A stretch of 64,000 nt of DNA from Ovis canadensis (lineage: Eukaryota; Chordata; Mammalia; Artiodactyla; Bovidae), in contig NC_091247.1 of NCBI RefSeq assembly GCF_042477335.2, positions 8,330,501 to 8,394,500 on the forward strand. Reading direction: 5' to 3'. The translations under genes and the position numbers were made by a program. Of this stretch, positions 40,160 to 53,800 are shown in pieces; the first letter of the stretch is position 1, and each line of letters begins with the position of its first letter. The notes beneath the pieces are model-generated. The model was not told where the DNA came from. It saw only the letters and a program-made list of their open reading frames with translations, and did not search any database.

Positions 40160-40345
40160 GGGACTTCCCTAGTGGTCCAGCGGTTAAGACTGTGCTCTCG
40201 ATGCAGGAGTCCCGGGTTCGATCCCTGGCCAGAGAACTAGATTCCCACATGCTGCAACTAAAAGTCTCTCAAGCTGTAACTTGAAGATCCTTGCTGTAAC
40301 AAAGACTGGAGTTTGGCATACTGCAGCTGAGAGCCGGTGCGGCTA
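40160..40345 (+). repeat. CHR-type SINE
   Basis: GGGACTTCCCTAGTGGTCCAG, GGGTTCGATCCCTGGCCAG and CATGCTGCAACTAAAAGTC. Confidence 0.85.
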
Positions 40346-41375
40346 AATTCAAGTAAAAACTGCCCCCTCTCCCAGAGCAAGGCCAGAGTCTGCCTCTCTA
40401 GGTCTCTTTTCCCCGCCACACCCCTGCCTGACCTGCGGCTGTCAGGCCACTTCTTGCCTCTGTGTCTTTGCTCAGGCTGGTGCCCAGCCTGACTCGCCCT
40501 CCGCACCCCTTTTTCCACCCCCTCACCGCAACTCGCCCAGACTCCACAGGCCAGACCTAAATGGTCCCTCCTCCAGGCAGCGGCTTCCTCCTCTGAACCT
40601 CCTGGGGCTGATCCTAAAGTGCTACCCGTGACTAGCACCAAGGCGGACATGTAGTTGGTGCTAACTGTTTGCAAATGAGCAAGGGACAGTTCTGGGACTG
40701 TCTCCCAGGCTCAGGGAGCGTGATGGGCAAGCCCTTTCTGAGTGCCGGGCCCAGAGCTCTGTGCTATGGCACCTGGACCTACGGAAATCTCGCAACCGCC
40801 TGGCGAGGAAAGCATTGTTGTACCTGCTTTATTTCCAGGGCGACTGTGTGGCAGTGGGCTTGTCCTCTGCGCTCTCTGGGCCCTGAGATCTCAGCCCCAG
40901 CTGCCGCACTGTGCCAATTTTGGAGCATTGCTCCCCTATCCTGGGCCTCAGGCTCCCTGCTTACAAAACAAGGGAACGCCAGCCCAGTGTCGCACTTAGG
41001 GAAACCAGTGTTGGTGCCCGAGGAGACCTGTTCAAACTCCAGCTCCACCATCTTCTTGGGTCAGTGATCGCACCTCATCAAGCCTCTGTGCCCTCATCTA
41101 CAAAACGGGGACAGCGAGTTCACAGAGCTGAATTCCCCGTGAAGTTCCAGGCCTTGGCCAGGCCTGGCCCCTGATGGTGCCCCTTGGTGGGCTGTTAGGA
41201 TGGTTCTTTTCATCTGCCCCCCTGGGGCTGCCAGATGTACCCCACCAGCCAGCCGTTGGAGAGGGTGGGATGGAAGGGTGGGGTATGTGGGGAGACGAAC
41301 CTGGAGCCTGGGTCCTCCCACCCCACTGCCTCCCCCCCAACAAACACCCCCGCCCCAGGGCCCCCCACCCAGCGA
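40346..41375. other. Intergenic sequence proximal to the ENG promoter
   Basis: Mostly unique, GC-rich sequence with MIR-like wording at about 40740-41000. Distal promoter elements may lie here, but I can name none. Confidence 0.45.
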
Positions 41376-41379
41376 CAAA

Positions 41380-41808
41380 GCCTGTGGCACTTCCTCTCTC
41401 TGCCTGGCAGGCCGCCTGGCCCGGCCCCTTCTCTAAGGAAGCGCATTTCCTGCCTCCCCGGGCCAGGCTGGATGAGCCGGAGCTCCCATAGCTGACGGTC
41501 AGACCCCAGCCTCCATCTGTATCCACAGGCCGGGACCGCTGCTGCCGCTACCACCATCCACAAAAGCCCTGCAGCCTCTCCCCGCTTAAGGCTGGGCCAG
41601 CAACCCCCCGGCCTGGCCCCACGCTCCCGTGCCCGCTTCTCCTGACCCCTCAGCCGCCACCTCAGAAGGCTGGAGCAGGGACGCCGTCGCTCCAGCTGCC
41701 TGCTGCCCTTGGGTCCCCGCGAGAGCCCACGCCGGCCCCCGCACCCGTCCGCAGCCCTGCCCCTGGACACCGGATAAGGCCCCGCACGCAGACCCCCGGA
41801 AGGACAGC
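41380..41808 (+). promoter_or_regulatory. ENG: ENG proximal promoter and 5' UTR, TATA-less
   Basis: The sequence is GC-rich with no TATA box. ETS-type sites include ACTTCCTCT (41389-41397, i.e. AGAGGAAGT) and ATTTCCTG (41445-41452). Endoglin promoters are known to be TATA-less and driven by ETS factors (FLI1, ERG, ELF1) in endothelium. The transcription start is not visible; a few hundred bases before the ATG is expected. Confidence 0.6.
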
Positions 41809-41875
41809 ATGGACCGCGGCGTGCTCTGCCAGGCCGTTGCCCTGCTGCTGGTCGTGTGCAGCCTCGGCCCCACAA
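41809..41875 (+). CDS. ENG: ENG exon 1 (signal peptide)
   Basis: ATG at 41809-41811, 67 nt, phase 1, donor GTAGGT at 41876. It encodes a short polar start and a hydrophobic core rich in Leu/Val. The 67-nt length equals the human exon 1 coding part. Confidence 0.93.
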
Positions 41876-44800
41876 GTAGGTGTCCAGGGACCCGGGTAGG
41901 GGGTGACTGGGCCCCCAGGGCACAGACCAGGCCCCGAGTGTTCCCGGCCTCCTCCCTCTGTCCCGACTCCTGCCCAGTGGAGCTGTCCTGGGGTCAGGGG
42001 GGTTCTGGACCACCCGAGACAGATGTCACAGGGTGACCAAACATCCCGGTTTGGCAGGATGAACTTTCCATCCTAAACGACTCGGGCAAACAGGGATGAG
42101 TTATTTACCTTAACTGGCCTCCAGCTACGTCCAGTTTCTCCCCAGGAAGCCCAGGTCCTAGAGTGCTGTTCAGCCCTTGGCGAGTCCCCTGCCCTCTCTG
42201 GGCCTTAAGTTCCTCATCTGAGGCATGGGTGGGACGGGAGGGTGCGCGGTCTCAGAGTCAGAACCTGGGCTCTGGGTTCAGATCTCACGTTGTGTTTCCT
42301 CGTGGTGTGATCTTGGGGGACTGCCTTCGGGCCGGTGAGCCGAGCAGAGGATGATAAGAGAAGCCCCCTCGGGGAAAGTCAGTGGCAAGCTGGTTTCTGT
42401 TTGTTGTGGTTTTATGATTACGTTCCTCCTCCTTCACCTTCCCTGGGGCCTGTGAGCGGCTCCTGGAATCCTTCCGACTGGGTGCTCCCTCCGCTTACAC
42501 CCAAGAAGTGTGCGGAATGGGGGCTCAGCCCAGACTAGGGGTTCAGCCTGGGGGCTTCTCCAGGTGGTCATGGCCTCTGCGACCTTCTGAAATGACTAGA
42601 TGAGAGTTAGCAAGGAGTCAGGGACCCTGGCCCCTCATGCCACTCTCCTTGGGCCTCTCTGTGCCCTGCCCCTCATTTATTTGAAGCCCCCAGATAGCCC
42701 TGTGGACACCCCCTCACCTCGGGCACATCCAGGACCTCCTTAAGGGATAGGGATGGAGGGGTGAGAATGGGAACAGAAGCAATGATGATCACCCCCTCCC
42801 TACCCTACCCTGTCATTACTGTTATTTAGTCGCTCAGTCGTATCCAACTCTTTGCGACCACATGGACTATAGCCCACTAGGCTCCTCTGTCCACGGGATT
42901 TCTCCAGGCAAGAGTACTGGAGTGGATTGCCATTTCCTTCTCCAGGGGATCTTCCCCAGTCAGGGATCGAACCCGAGTCTCTTTCTGTCTCTTGCTTTGC
43001 AGGCAGGTTCTTTATCACTGAGCCATCAGGGAAGCCCCTAACTCCAGCCAAGGCATGTTAAGGTCTCTAGTCCTGGGTCTCTAAGCTCTTCCCACTGCTT
43101 CACTGACAATACAGGAAACCGAGTCTCAGACATTAAGTGAACCAGCAGGGTTTCGCCCCAGGCCTGTGGCTCCTTTGAGCACTTGCTCCTGATCAGGCAG
43201 TGATATGGCAGCCACTCTCCATAAGCTCCCAGTTATCTTCCAAGACGGCTGCTTCTATCACCCCATTTTACAGGAGGGGAAGTGGAGGCTCTGACCTGCT
43301 GAGTTCCACACAGTTCTGACAGAAGCTGTACCTGAACTCCACAATAGGCCCCCAGCCATCTTGCCTTTCTCCAGCCTCCCCCACTTTCTAGTTTGATAAC
43401 ACTCTCTTCCTCTAGGTCATCAGAGAAAGACCCTCGCAGCTCTTTAGGGTCGGGTTTTATAGGATGGAAGGCAGTGGTATGCTGGCAAATAGTCAACAGT
43501 GGTTTGGGAGAGGTGGGTGGGGGAGGGGGGTTGTTAATGTTTGTTAATATCCATGGTGTCAATGTTCCCACCCAGCTGATTTCAAGCTATCAGCTCAGCA
43601 GACTTGGAGTTGGGGCGGCTGCGCCATAATAAAGCTTTATCTACTATTTCCACCACCCAGATATGACAGACGTAGATAACCTTAAGAACACAGATAATAT
43701 AAGGGGAATAAAATAATTAGGGTTTATGACTTTCAATACAATAGTATACATTTGAAATATATTACACATAAAATATGTGATTTATTTAATGATAAGCTTA
43801 TAAAATTTAATTTTTAATTATGGCTATGTTTAAGAGCCAGTTGGAAAAACTCCTGATAACATATTAATCTGCTCCTGCTGGCAGGTGCTGGCACCCCAGC
43901 GGTCAAAATAAGACCAAAACAGGTCCCCAGATGAATCTAGCCTTCTGGGAACACAACCTGGCAGAATCTTTCAAAACCCGAACTTGTGTAACATCCTTGC
44001 CTTCAGAAGTCAGCCCCAAGGGCTTACTTGCCCGACTCAGTAAGGATGTATGGTCCATGGGTGCCTGTAACAAAAGCCAGGCAGTGTCCACCAGCCTGGA
44101 CTCCATGACATGGCTGACTACGCACTGGAATCTCACATAGCAGTTACCAAGAAAAAGATATTCCCAGATCTACACTGTTGTGGACATCCGTCTGGGACAC
44201 ACTGTCAGATGCTCCTACAGTACTGACTCCAGTTCTATAAAATAGCAGAAACACATACTGTGAGCTTCCCAAGTGGCTCAGCCAGTAAAAAATACTGCCA
44301 GCCAATGCAGGAGACACAGCTGACTCAGGTTTGGTTCCTGGGTCGAAAGATCCCCTGGAGAAGGCAATGCCAACCCACTCCAGTACTCTTGCCTGGGAAA
44401 TCCCAAGGACAGAGGAGCCTGGCGGGCTGCAGTCTGTGGGGTCCGAGAGTCAGACGTGACCAAGCACATATGTGACGTACCGTATGCACGAAGAAAACCC
44501 CAACGTCACTGCTCTTTAGCACCAGGCTCCTCTAGACGATCTTCACTTTCTAAAACACACTTTCCTGTCATGCTGGAATTTCTTCTAAGAGCAAATACGT
44601 ATAGATTTTTTTAAAGCAATTTAACCATATATTCACTCGAGTCCGCTCCTCAAAGAAAATAGATGAGAGTGGGGGAAATGACCTCCCAGCTCCTTCTATT
44701 AATTTGGGCCTTGTTAGCATGCTGGTGTCTTTCTTACTGGCTATTGTCTAGCTTTTTAAGGTAATTTCAATGCAAGTGGATCAAATCTGGAAATCTTATG

Positions 44801-47800
44801 CACCCTTTTTATGTCCCAGAAGTTTTCTATGTTGTCGTGTGGACTCCATGATCATTCCACTGTGGTTCTAGAATATTCTCTCCCTTAAACGTGCCATCCC
44901 ATCATTTCCCTAATGAATCCTTTGTTGTTGAATACTTAGGTGGTTTCCCCTTGGGGACCAGTTATAAATACCACTTCCAAGCACGTTTTTGGTACATGCA
45001 TCTTTTCCTGTATTTTGGAGTATTTCACTTGGATAGAGTCCCAGAAGTGGAGGTGCTGGGGTTCGTGGCCCGTGCTGGGTGGCTGGAATCAAAGAGTGTT
45101 TCCTAAGTGTGGGTAAGTGCTTACTGAAAGACAGGGTAGAGGTGTGACTTGGAGTCCCCTGTGCTGCTGGCCACCTGTGTGAGAGTCTCCCTAGCCCTGA
45201 CCCCTGAGAAGGGGCTAGGGATGCAGGACACAGCCTACATATATCCATCCCTAGAGTGCATTCGGGGCAGCCTCTCGTTTGCCGGGAGGAAAGGTAGGTT
45301 GGAGCAGGAGCTGTGTGAACCAGGAGACAGGGGTTCCCTGGGACAGTGAGGGCAGGACCATTAATTGAGGTTCTCACTTTGGCCAGATAGTTGGTAACAC
45401 TAAGCCCCAGAGAGAGAGAAAGAATCGATCTCAATTTCTCATGGGCACCACTAGGTCAGTGCTGGGCCCTCGGAGGACAAGCCTGGTCTATTTATTTGCT
45501 CAAGGGCCTAGTGAGGAATCAGGGTGAGCAGGAGGGACCACCTCTTCTGCGTCTCCAGTGTGTCAGGCTGCCTTTTGTCTCTATACCCAGATTACGGATG
45601 AGGAAATCAAGGCTCAGGACTAGTGACAGATCCAAGCTGTCTACTGAACTCAGCTTCTTTTCCTTGTACCATGGGTGGCCTGGGTGGCTGTGGGAGGCTT
45701 GGAACACTGATCGCCCTGGTTCTGGAGCCCCTTCTTCTAGCTCCAGCCCCAGCTTTGGGGCATCAGCTCTGGAGGCTAAAGAGGACTCTCATCCAGGGCC
45801 AAACTGACTTTAATACCTGTGACAAAGGTGGAGATGAAGGCCAGACCACTGCTCTAGGCCTGTTATGTGTACTATCAGACTTAACCTGCACAAAAGCCCG
45901 ATGAAGCAGGCTCTCCTATTAGCCCCATTTCACAGCTGAGAAGACTGGGGCACTGGCAGGTGAAGGAATTTGCCTGAGTAACATAGCTCAGAAATGAGTA
46001 TCAGGGGCTCGAGCCCGGGACCTAACCATACACCATAGTGCCTTGGGGAAGACAATGAGGCTCTCTCTGTTGCCAAATCGTCTTACCCCACACATTAGGT
46101 TTCTTTCCTGCACCTTAATGGGTCTCCTACCTAGAGAACAACGGGATGGGTTCTGATGAGATTTTCCCAACAGGGTTTTGAAGGATGAATAGGAGTTGAA
46201 AAGAAGTGTTCAGGGAGAGGGCACAGAAAGGGCAAGGAATAAGGTATGTTTGATGGAAACGTTCACATCTCCCCCCAGTGGACATAAATAACTGACAGCG
46301 GTTTCTAGTTCCTGAGCAGGAATCCTATTTAGCACCATGCTTGTGTCAATTTACCAATGTTTCCACCAACTCACCAAGGAAGGTATTTTAACTATGACCA
46401 CTCCATTTTACAAGTAATAGCACTGAGGCATGGAAAGGAAGCTGGAAAGGAGCAGAATCAGGATCTGAAACTTCAACATCTCTCAATCTCTACACTTTAT
46501 GTATTAATTTTTTTTTAGTTGCAACATGTGGGATCTTTAATTGTGGCATGAGAACTCTTAATTGCAGCAGGTGAGATCTAGTTCCCTGACCAGGGATCAA
46601 ACCTGGGCCCCTGCACTGGGGTTTCAGAGTCTTAGCCGCTGGACCACCAGGGAAGTCCTGGATCCTGGCACTTTTTAACTCCACTCCAGGTTGTGGAGGG
46701 TGGCCTTAACCCAGAGACATCAGCAGCCCAGGACAGATTGGGGAAAGGAGTGCTGAGGTCTTGCTGGTGGCCAGGCCCAGGGAGCAGTGGTTGGGCTGGA
46801 CGCAGAGAAATCTTTGAGGCCATGGTTGGATCCTGAAAGGAGCAAAGGGTGACTGGGTGACTGAAGAAGAGAAAAAGCAGAAAAAACCTCTGTCAAAGAG
46901 GACCTGCCCTGATTTCATAGAATGACCACAGCCTCTGTGTCCAGAACACTTACTGCATACCAGGATCTGTACGCGGGTTACCTCATGCAGCTAACACAGC
47001 CTGTGCAGCAGGTGCTGGGTGCTACAGCTGGATGGTCTGGGCTCCAGTATGAACCCTGCCACTTAACAGCTGGGTGCCCTCAGGCAAATTCTTGCTGTGG
47101 TTGTTCAGCTGCTCGGTCATGTCCAACTCTTTGCAACCCCAAGGACTGCAGCACGCCAGGTTTCCCTGTCCTTCACTGTCTCCTGGAGTTTGCTCAAATT
47201 CATGTTCATTGAGTTGGTGATGCCATCCAACCATCTCGTCCTCTGTCACCCTCTTCTGTTTGCCCTCAATCTTTCCAGCATCAGGATCTTTTCCAAATTC
47301 TTGACTCTCCCTAATCTTTGGTCTCCCCATGTGTCAAATGGTCATAATAATAGTCCCCATCTTGTAGGACTGCTGCACGCATCAAATGAATGAACTCAAG
47401 CAAAGCCTCTAAATAGTCCCTGATGCCCAGGAAACATGATGGCGGCTGTCTTGCAAAGGGGGAAGCTGAGGATCAGAGAAGTTAGGCTCTTGTTCACGGT
47501 GACCAGCTGTCCAAGAGGCAGAGCTGGGATTTTGCTCATACCCTCTGGCCCCAGGGCTGGTTTTGCTTGACTGTTATCCTCTCGGCCTCCCTAGGTGCTG
47601 GGGGTGGCCATTTGGAAAGCCCCCAAGGTGGCTCTGTGCTTGTGGGTGGGGCAGGAGAGGGAGCAGACAGGGCTGGAGAGGTGGCTCCCCAGTGCTGGGT
47701 CTCTCACTCACCCGGTCACCCAGGCCCCCAGCGGCGCCTCCTCCAACCCAGGTCCCAGGAGTTTCCCTTGGTGCCAGGGGATTGTTTTCAGCTTTGTCTG

Positions 47801-50800
47801 GGCCCGCCTCCGGCTCCAGGAGACAGGCCCCGGGCGTCACACTCCCTCCTGTCTCCCCATTCTCGTCTGCGAGGTGGGGGCGGCCAGGACTCGAAAAGGC
47901 CCCAAAATAAATGGACCTCTTATCTGATCTCCCAGCCTGGCCCGTTATCTGATCATTACATAATGGCCAGGCCTGTGGCCTCTCCCGCTGACGGCATGGA
48001 GGAGGTGGCCCCAGGCGGCCCCAGCGATCCGGGAGGAACTGGGGTTCCTGGAAGTCTGGGGAGGGGGCAGGGAAAGTCTGAAGGAAGGAGGAAGGCGCTG
48101 GGCTAATCTGCGGACCAGACCCCAGACTGAGAGCGGAGAGGTAGATCCAGCCTGGCCCAGTCAGCTGTGTGTGCTGTGTGACTCTGGACATCCTGCATCT
48201 CTGGACTATAGTCTCCCATCTGTACAGGAGGAAAAGCAACAGCCAGGAAGCCTGTGTGCTCACTGTCAGGGTCAGGGGGAAGGTGGGGAGCACTGAGGGG
48301 CTCGGTGGGTCCCCAGGTAGGGGGGACAGCAGCAAAAGGTACCAGCCCTTGAGTCTAGTTGAGCCTGAAACACCAGTGACCTCCCTCTCTGAAGCCCCAC
48401 GCCTGTAAGCTGTCCTGTCCCACCACTTCATCGCCCACCTGGGACCAACTGTTCTTCAATGGCCAAAGTCGATCAAACAATTAAAATCAAAAGAACAACC
48501 TCTGCAGTCCAGCGGTTAAGACTCTGTGCTTCCACCGTAGGGAGTGCAGGTTCGATCCCTGGCTGGGGAGCTAAGATCCTACAGGCTGTGCGGTGGGGCC
48601 AAAAAGTAAAAACAGCAACAAACAGCCATATGCCTTGTCTCAACGGAGTCCTCTCAGTCACCTCTATGGTTTTGTGGATTCTATTCTTGTGTCCTTTTAC
48701 CAATGAGGACACCGAAGCCCAAAGTGAAGTAGTTCACCAAAGACACATAGGCTAGTAAGTGTTGGGCCTTCTCAGACACAAACCCAGGTCAGCCTGGTTC
48801 CAGGGACCTTGGCTTTCAAATGCCCTATTCCACAGGCACTCTGGGGTCCCTGGCACACAGGACAGGGCCAGGGCGAGGACTTCTAAGCCAAATGTTCTTG
48901 TCCTGAACTTATCCTTCCCAAGTGGTTGCTGGCGGGTGGTGTGTTGGGGTGGGGGGTGGCCATCTTATGTCCTTCTCTGACCTCTGGGGGTCCTGAGCCA
49001 ACCAGTGGAAAGTTGGGCAAGGAGACCGGGTTAAGCCAAAGCCAGACCAATAGCCTGGGATTCGGAAGAAGCCTCCCTCCCCCCGATCCTCTGGGCTGGC
49101 GTCGGCTGGACGTGCGGCCAGGCCCTCCGCGCCCATCTTTGATCTCCAAGAAAACAGGAAGTGAGCGCGACAAGATGGAGACACAAACTTCCAAACAGTC
49201 TCCCCTTCTCTGTCCTCCTTCCCTCCTCCGGAGCGCCCCCCCTTCCCCGGCACATTCCTTCGGACGAGGTGTAGGGGCCTCATTTCCTCTTCCTCCTCTG
49301 CTGGGCCGGGGTGAAATTCCATTCCCTTCCCTCAGGACCTGCGTTTCCGGGCAGCAGGCTCTGCGGCCTACTCCGGCCCTGCCCTCTGAACCTGGGCTCT
49401 CTCCGCTGAGGCCAGGAGACTCTCAAGCCTCCTTGAGGCTCATGAGGGGAAGTTTTTCCTCCTGATCCTTTGGAGCGAACCAGCCCAGAGGTTTGGGTGC
49501 GTGTACACGTGGGCCCTGCTTCACATGTTAGCGTTGCTACATGTAGCAAATAAAAATAGAGGATGCCCAGTGAAATTTTAATTCCAGATAAACACTGAAA
49601 CTTTTTAGTCTAAGTAAATCCCGTGCAATGTTTGGGATATGCTTATACTTTAAATACGTATTTATTTATTCAAATTTGGACGTCCTGCATTTTATCTGTT
49701 GACCCTATACCTACTAGCATTGTGACCTCAGGTAAGAGATTTTTCATTTCTGAGGCTCAGTTTCTTCATCTGTGGAATGAATATTATGATATCTACCTTG
49801 CATTGGGAAAATCCCCTGGCGGAGGAAATGACACCCCTCTCCAGTATTCTTGCCCAGAAAATTCCATGGGCAGAGGAGCCTGGCGGGCTACATGGGGTCA
49901 CAATGAGTCAGACACGACGGAGTAAACAAAGCACGCGCGCACACACACACACCCACACACACACACACACCCCTTGTAAAGTAGCTGTGAGGATGTAATG
50001 AAGACCTTAAACAGGGCCAAGCATCCAGTAGGCATTCAGAAAGTGGGAGCAGCTGTCACTACCTTGTTCTTAACTGGTTCTTAACTTGTCCCTCTCTCGC
50101 CCTGTGATTTCCCACAGGTCTTGCAGAAACAGTCTACTGTGACCTACAGCCTGTGGACTCCAAGGTGACATACACAATGAGCCAGGTTTCTGAGGGCTGT
50201 GTGGCTCAGATCCCCGATGCCACCCTAGAAGTCCACGTGCTCTTCTTGACATTCCTAGGGGTGAGTGCCCAATGGCAGGGTTGGGTGGGGACCCAGAGGA
50301 TGGTCCAGGGTCAATGAGATGAGGACTCAGTCCCTGGGGTAGTGGGCTGAGTCCTCACCAGGACTTCTGCCAGGATAGTGACATGGGCATCTCACAGGGC
50401 CTGTCAGCAGAGCCATTTCTGGGGGTAATCTTCTTGTGGCCTCTGAAACCGTTAGGTCGCCCTGCACTTGTGCAGTGATAAGACGGTGCCCAGACCACCA
50501 ATATCGGGGGTGTGTGGCCTGCTCCCCACCACGCTGCCTGCCACAAGGACTGTGGGCCTTGATAATCCCCAAACTGCACAAGACCCAGGTGGGAAGGGCT
50601 GGGTTTGGCCAGCAGAGGAGCGGAAAATCCAGGCGAGTGGTTGTTCGTGCACCGCTGGTGATGGGGAGCTCACTTCTTCTTAATGGATACGGCTTTGCTC
50701 CAGGCAGCCTTGACCTTGAAAAAGTGCTTCTCTCCCTGGAATGTCGCTCATCAAACCCCTGTGACCGGGTTAGGGTCTGGAAACCGATGATTTCACCTCC

Positions 50801-53800
50801 AAGACTCTCCTCCCCTTACCAAGAAGACCCGCCATGAGTTTGTCTAGGTCCCTCCTGATACTAATAACACATTTATTGAGCACTTACTGTGTGCTAGGTA
50901 CTGTGCTAGGCCTACTAAGTGCCGGGAACAGAATTAAGCTCCTTACATGTATTAAGCCTCTCGAGGGCCCGTCTGTCAGGGCTCTGTCTCCCCATTTTTC
51001 AGAGGAGGGACCTGTGGCAGGCCGAGAAAGGTGAAGCAATATGTCTGAGATCAGAGTTCACTAGATCCCCGGAGACTCCAAACCAGGCTGTCCCCTGGAT
51101 TCCTCAGTGGATCTCAGTGTTCAGGGGGCACCTGGCCCTCCTGGGCTGGTATCCACACCTGGCCCATGCAGCCTCAGGTCTTGATAGCGATTTAGTGGTA
51201 TCAGCTCGGGGTGAACTTGTGGTCCCTGAAACTGTTAGGCTACCCTGCATTTGTGCAGTGATAAGATGATGCCCAGACCACCAATATCGGGGGGCCCTGC
51301 TCCCTACCACCCTGCTTGCCATGAGGACTGTGGGCCTTGATAATCCCCAAGCTCCAGATAGAGCCAAACACATGTTATGTGGTTTCGATAGCCATTGTAA
51401 TTTTTTTTTTCAAATTTGGTAATGATAGGGAAAATGAGTTGCCCTCTGCGAGTTCATTTTGTTTGTTTGGATGTTCAGGTCTTGGCCCCTCACCTGGGTG
51501 GCTGGGACGCCCCCAGCCCCAATCACTCAGCAGCGGGCCAGAGTCAGAGAAGGCTCCTAGCCAAGCACCCAGGCCCATGGGAGACATGTGCAGACAGACA
51601 GCCAGGACCCAGATGACTGGAGCTTTCTCAGGGAGAACAGGGCTGCTCTGGGGTTAGGCAGGGCTTCCTGGAGATTGCAAGAACGCTAAGGGTGGCCAGA
51701 GCTCACAGAGTGAAGGAGGCCGTGGGGCTGAACAGAGGACACAGTGAGTGCGCAGAGCGAATGCATAGGCAGGGAGGCGGGCCTCGTTTGGGGTCAGCAT
51801 CACATGGCTTGCTGTAGCGTGAGCATGCATTTCTCCTCGGGGCACAGCTGGGGAGGTTGACAAGGCCCCATTGCCACAGCAAGTGGCCTGGTCTTTATCT
51901 TGTGAACAGTGACAGTTGTTGGAGGATTTTTAGGTGCATGACAAGATGCTGCTGTAACCTGTCACCCTAAACTCATGACAACAGAATCTCCTTGTCACCT
52001 TCTGCCTCTACCAGAGAACTCAGTCCATGGAATGTGCAGCTTTTAATTCAAGGAGCCAGGCTGTAGGCTCTAGGACTGCTGAGCCTGTTTGTTTGAGGGG
52101 GTGATGGAAAGAGCTGGGGTTTGGGAGATGGGGGCCCCAGTTCTGCATCCATCACTGGTCAGCATCTCATATCGCACTGGGCAGGCAGGGGGCTCCTTCT
52201 CTCCAGGCTCCGATAGACACACATTTCTTGGGCTCAGGGACTCACCAAAGAATCACGGAGTAGTCGAATCTGGCCCAGGGCCTGATGTGCACCAGTGACT
52301 GTGTATACAAATGAATGAATGAATGAATGTATTGCTATGTGACCTGGAAGGTCAAGAACATGGGCTCTGAAGCAAGACTGTCTTTGCACTGAACCTCATC
52401 CCTTATAGGGGCATGACCTTGGGCTACATCTCCAAGCCTTGGTTTTCCATGGGAAATATGGGGCTGATGACCATAACTACCTCACAAGGAGGCTGTGAGA
52501 ATCCAGGGGGGCAATGTAGGCATCATATTGAGCATGGTTCTGCCCAAAGCCGCTACTTAACGTACAGTAGCTGTGCCTGCCATTATAGCATCTCCTCCGC
52601 GGGGCCTACGTCTCTCATGTCAATACTCTCATTTGGCCCGACATGCTACAATGTACCGAGCATCTTCACGTCACTCAACTAATTGGATCCGCACAGGCAA
52701 CTGCTACCAGGTGGCTGAAGCAGGGACTATGAACGCACTTGCAGAGGGACAGCTGAGGTCTAGCCTCCTGGAGCTGGATGCTCGTGGCTCTCTTGCCCCA
52801 AGAGAGCCCACAGTCCCATCGGACCTACTGCAGTAACACGGAAAGAACTGTGGTTTCCCTGGGGGGCACCTTCCTCGCCAGGCAGGCGCCAAGAAGGGGA
52901 TCTCCAGTCCAACAGTTTCCCACAACCAGTCCTCGCCAGGTGCCTGCTCTGTGTCCAGCCTGTGTTGGGCACTGATGGTACAGAGGCAACGCAGCTCTGG
53001 CCATGGCCCTGGAGGCACTCGCAGGAGAGGCAGAGGTGGGCCTCGGCAAGCCCTGGTGCTGAGTCATGGACTTGGCAGTGGAGGGAAGGGGGTGCCAGGG
53101 GCTGTGGGCCCCAGGAGGATGATCACTGAATGTGTAAGGAAGGGGCAGTAGGGAAATGACTCCCAGCGTCGAGCCAGACAGAGGGGCGTCAAGGGCATTC
53201 CAGGCAAAGGGCATTGCCTGAGCAAAGGCCTAGAGGCAAGAAACACGAGCTGGCAGTGGTGGCGTGGGTGGCGGCTGTCTCAGCAACCAGCCCAATCCCT
53301 CCCGACCTATGGCTGCCTTCTGCAAACCCTGGCACAGAGAAACAGTTTCCTGTCCATCCCCGCGTGGCCTCTGAATCCTCAGATTTCCTGTGGGTGGGCG
53401 GCACATGAGCTGTGGCGGCCAAGAGCCTCGGGAAAGAGAGATTCAGGGTGTGTGTGTATGGTGTGTGTGTGTGTTCGGGACATTTGCAGACAGATGAGGG
53501 GGCCGCTGGGCAGGGGCTCTGTCTCGCTGGGTCCCCAAAGGGCAGGCCGGAGCCTGGATTCCGGGAGGGGGCCCGGGGTCACATCCTGACCCGTGGAGAC
53601 AGGAAACCGGCCTGGTGTCTCAGCGGTTCCCGTCAGGCCGACTGCACTGATCTGCTATCCTCCTAACAAACCTCAGGCAGCCAGGGCACAGCCAAGACAG
53701 CTGCTGATTCACCCCACTTCTGGGCAAACTCAGAGAGCTGACACCGCCTCACCACCCCCAAGCAGGCGGAACTCACAGGGCTCTGGTGTTGATTGCGTCC

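Noticed and set aside
41210-42013. 267-codon minus-strand open frame over the ENG promoter and exon 1
   Set aside because: GC-rich shadow with few stops; Arg/Gly/Pro-rich without domains. An antisense transcript is possible but this protein is not supported.
47574-48431. 285-codon minus-strand open frame in ENG intron 1
   Set aside because: It overlaps the candidate GATA enhancer, and no family, start context or splice partner is visible.
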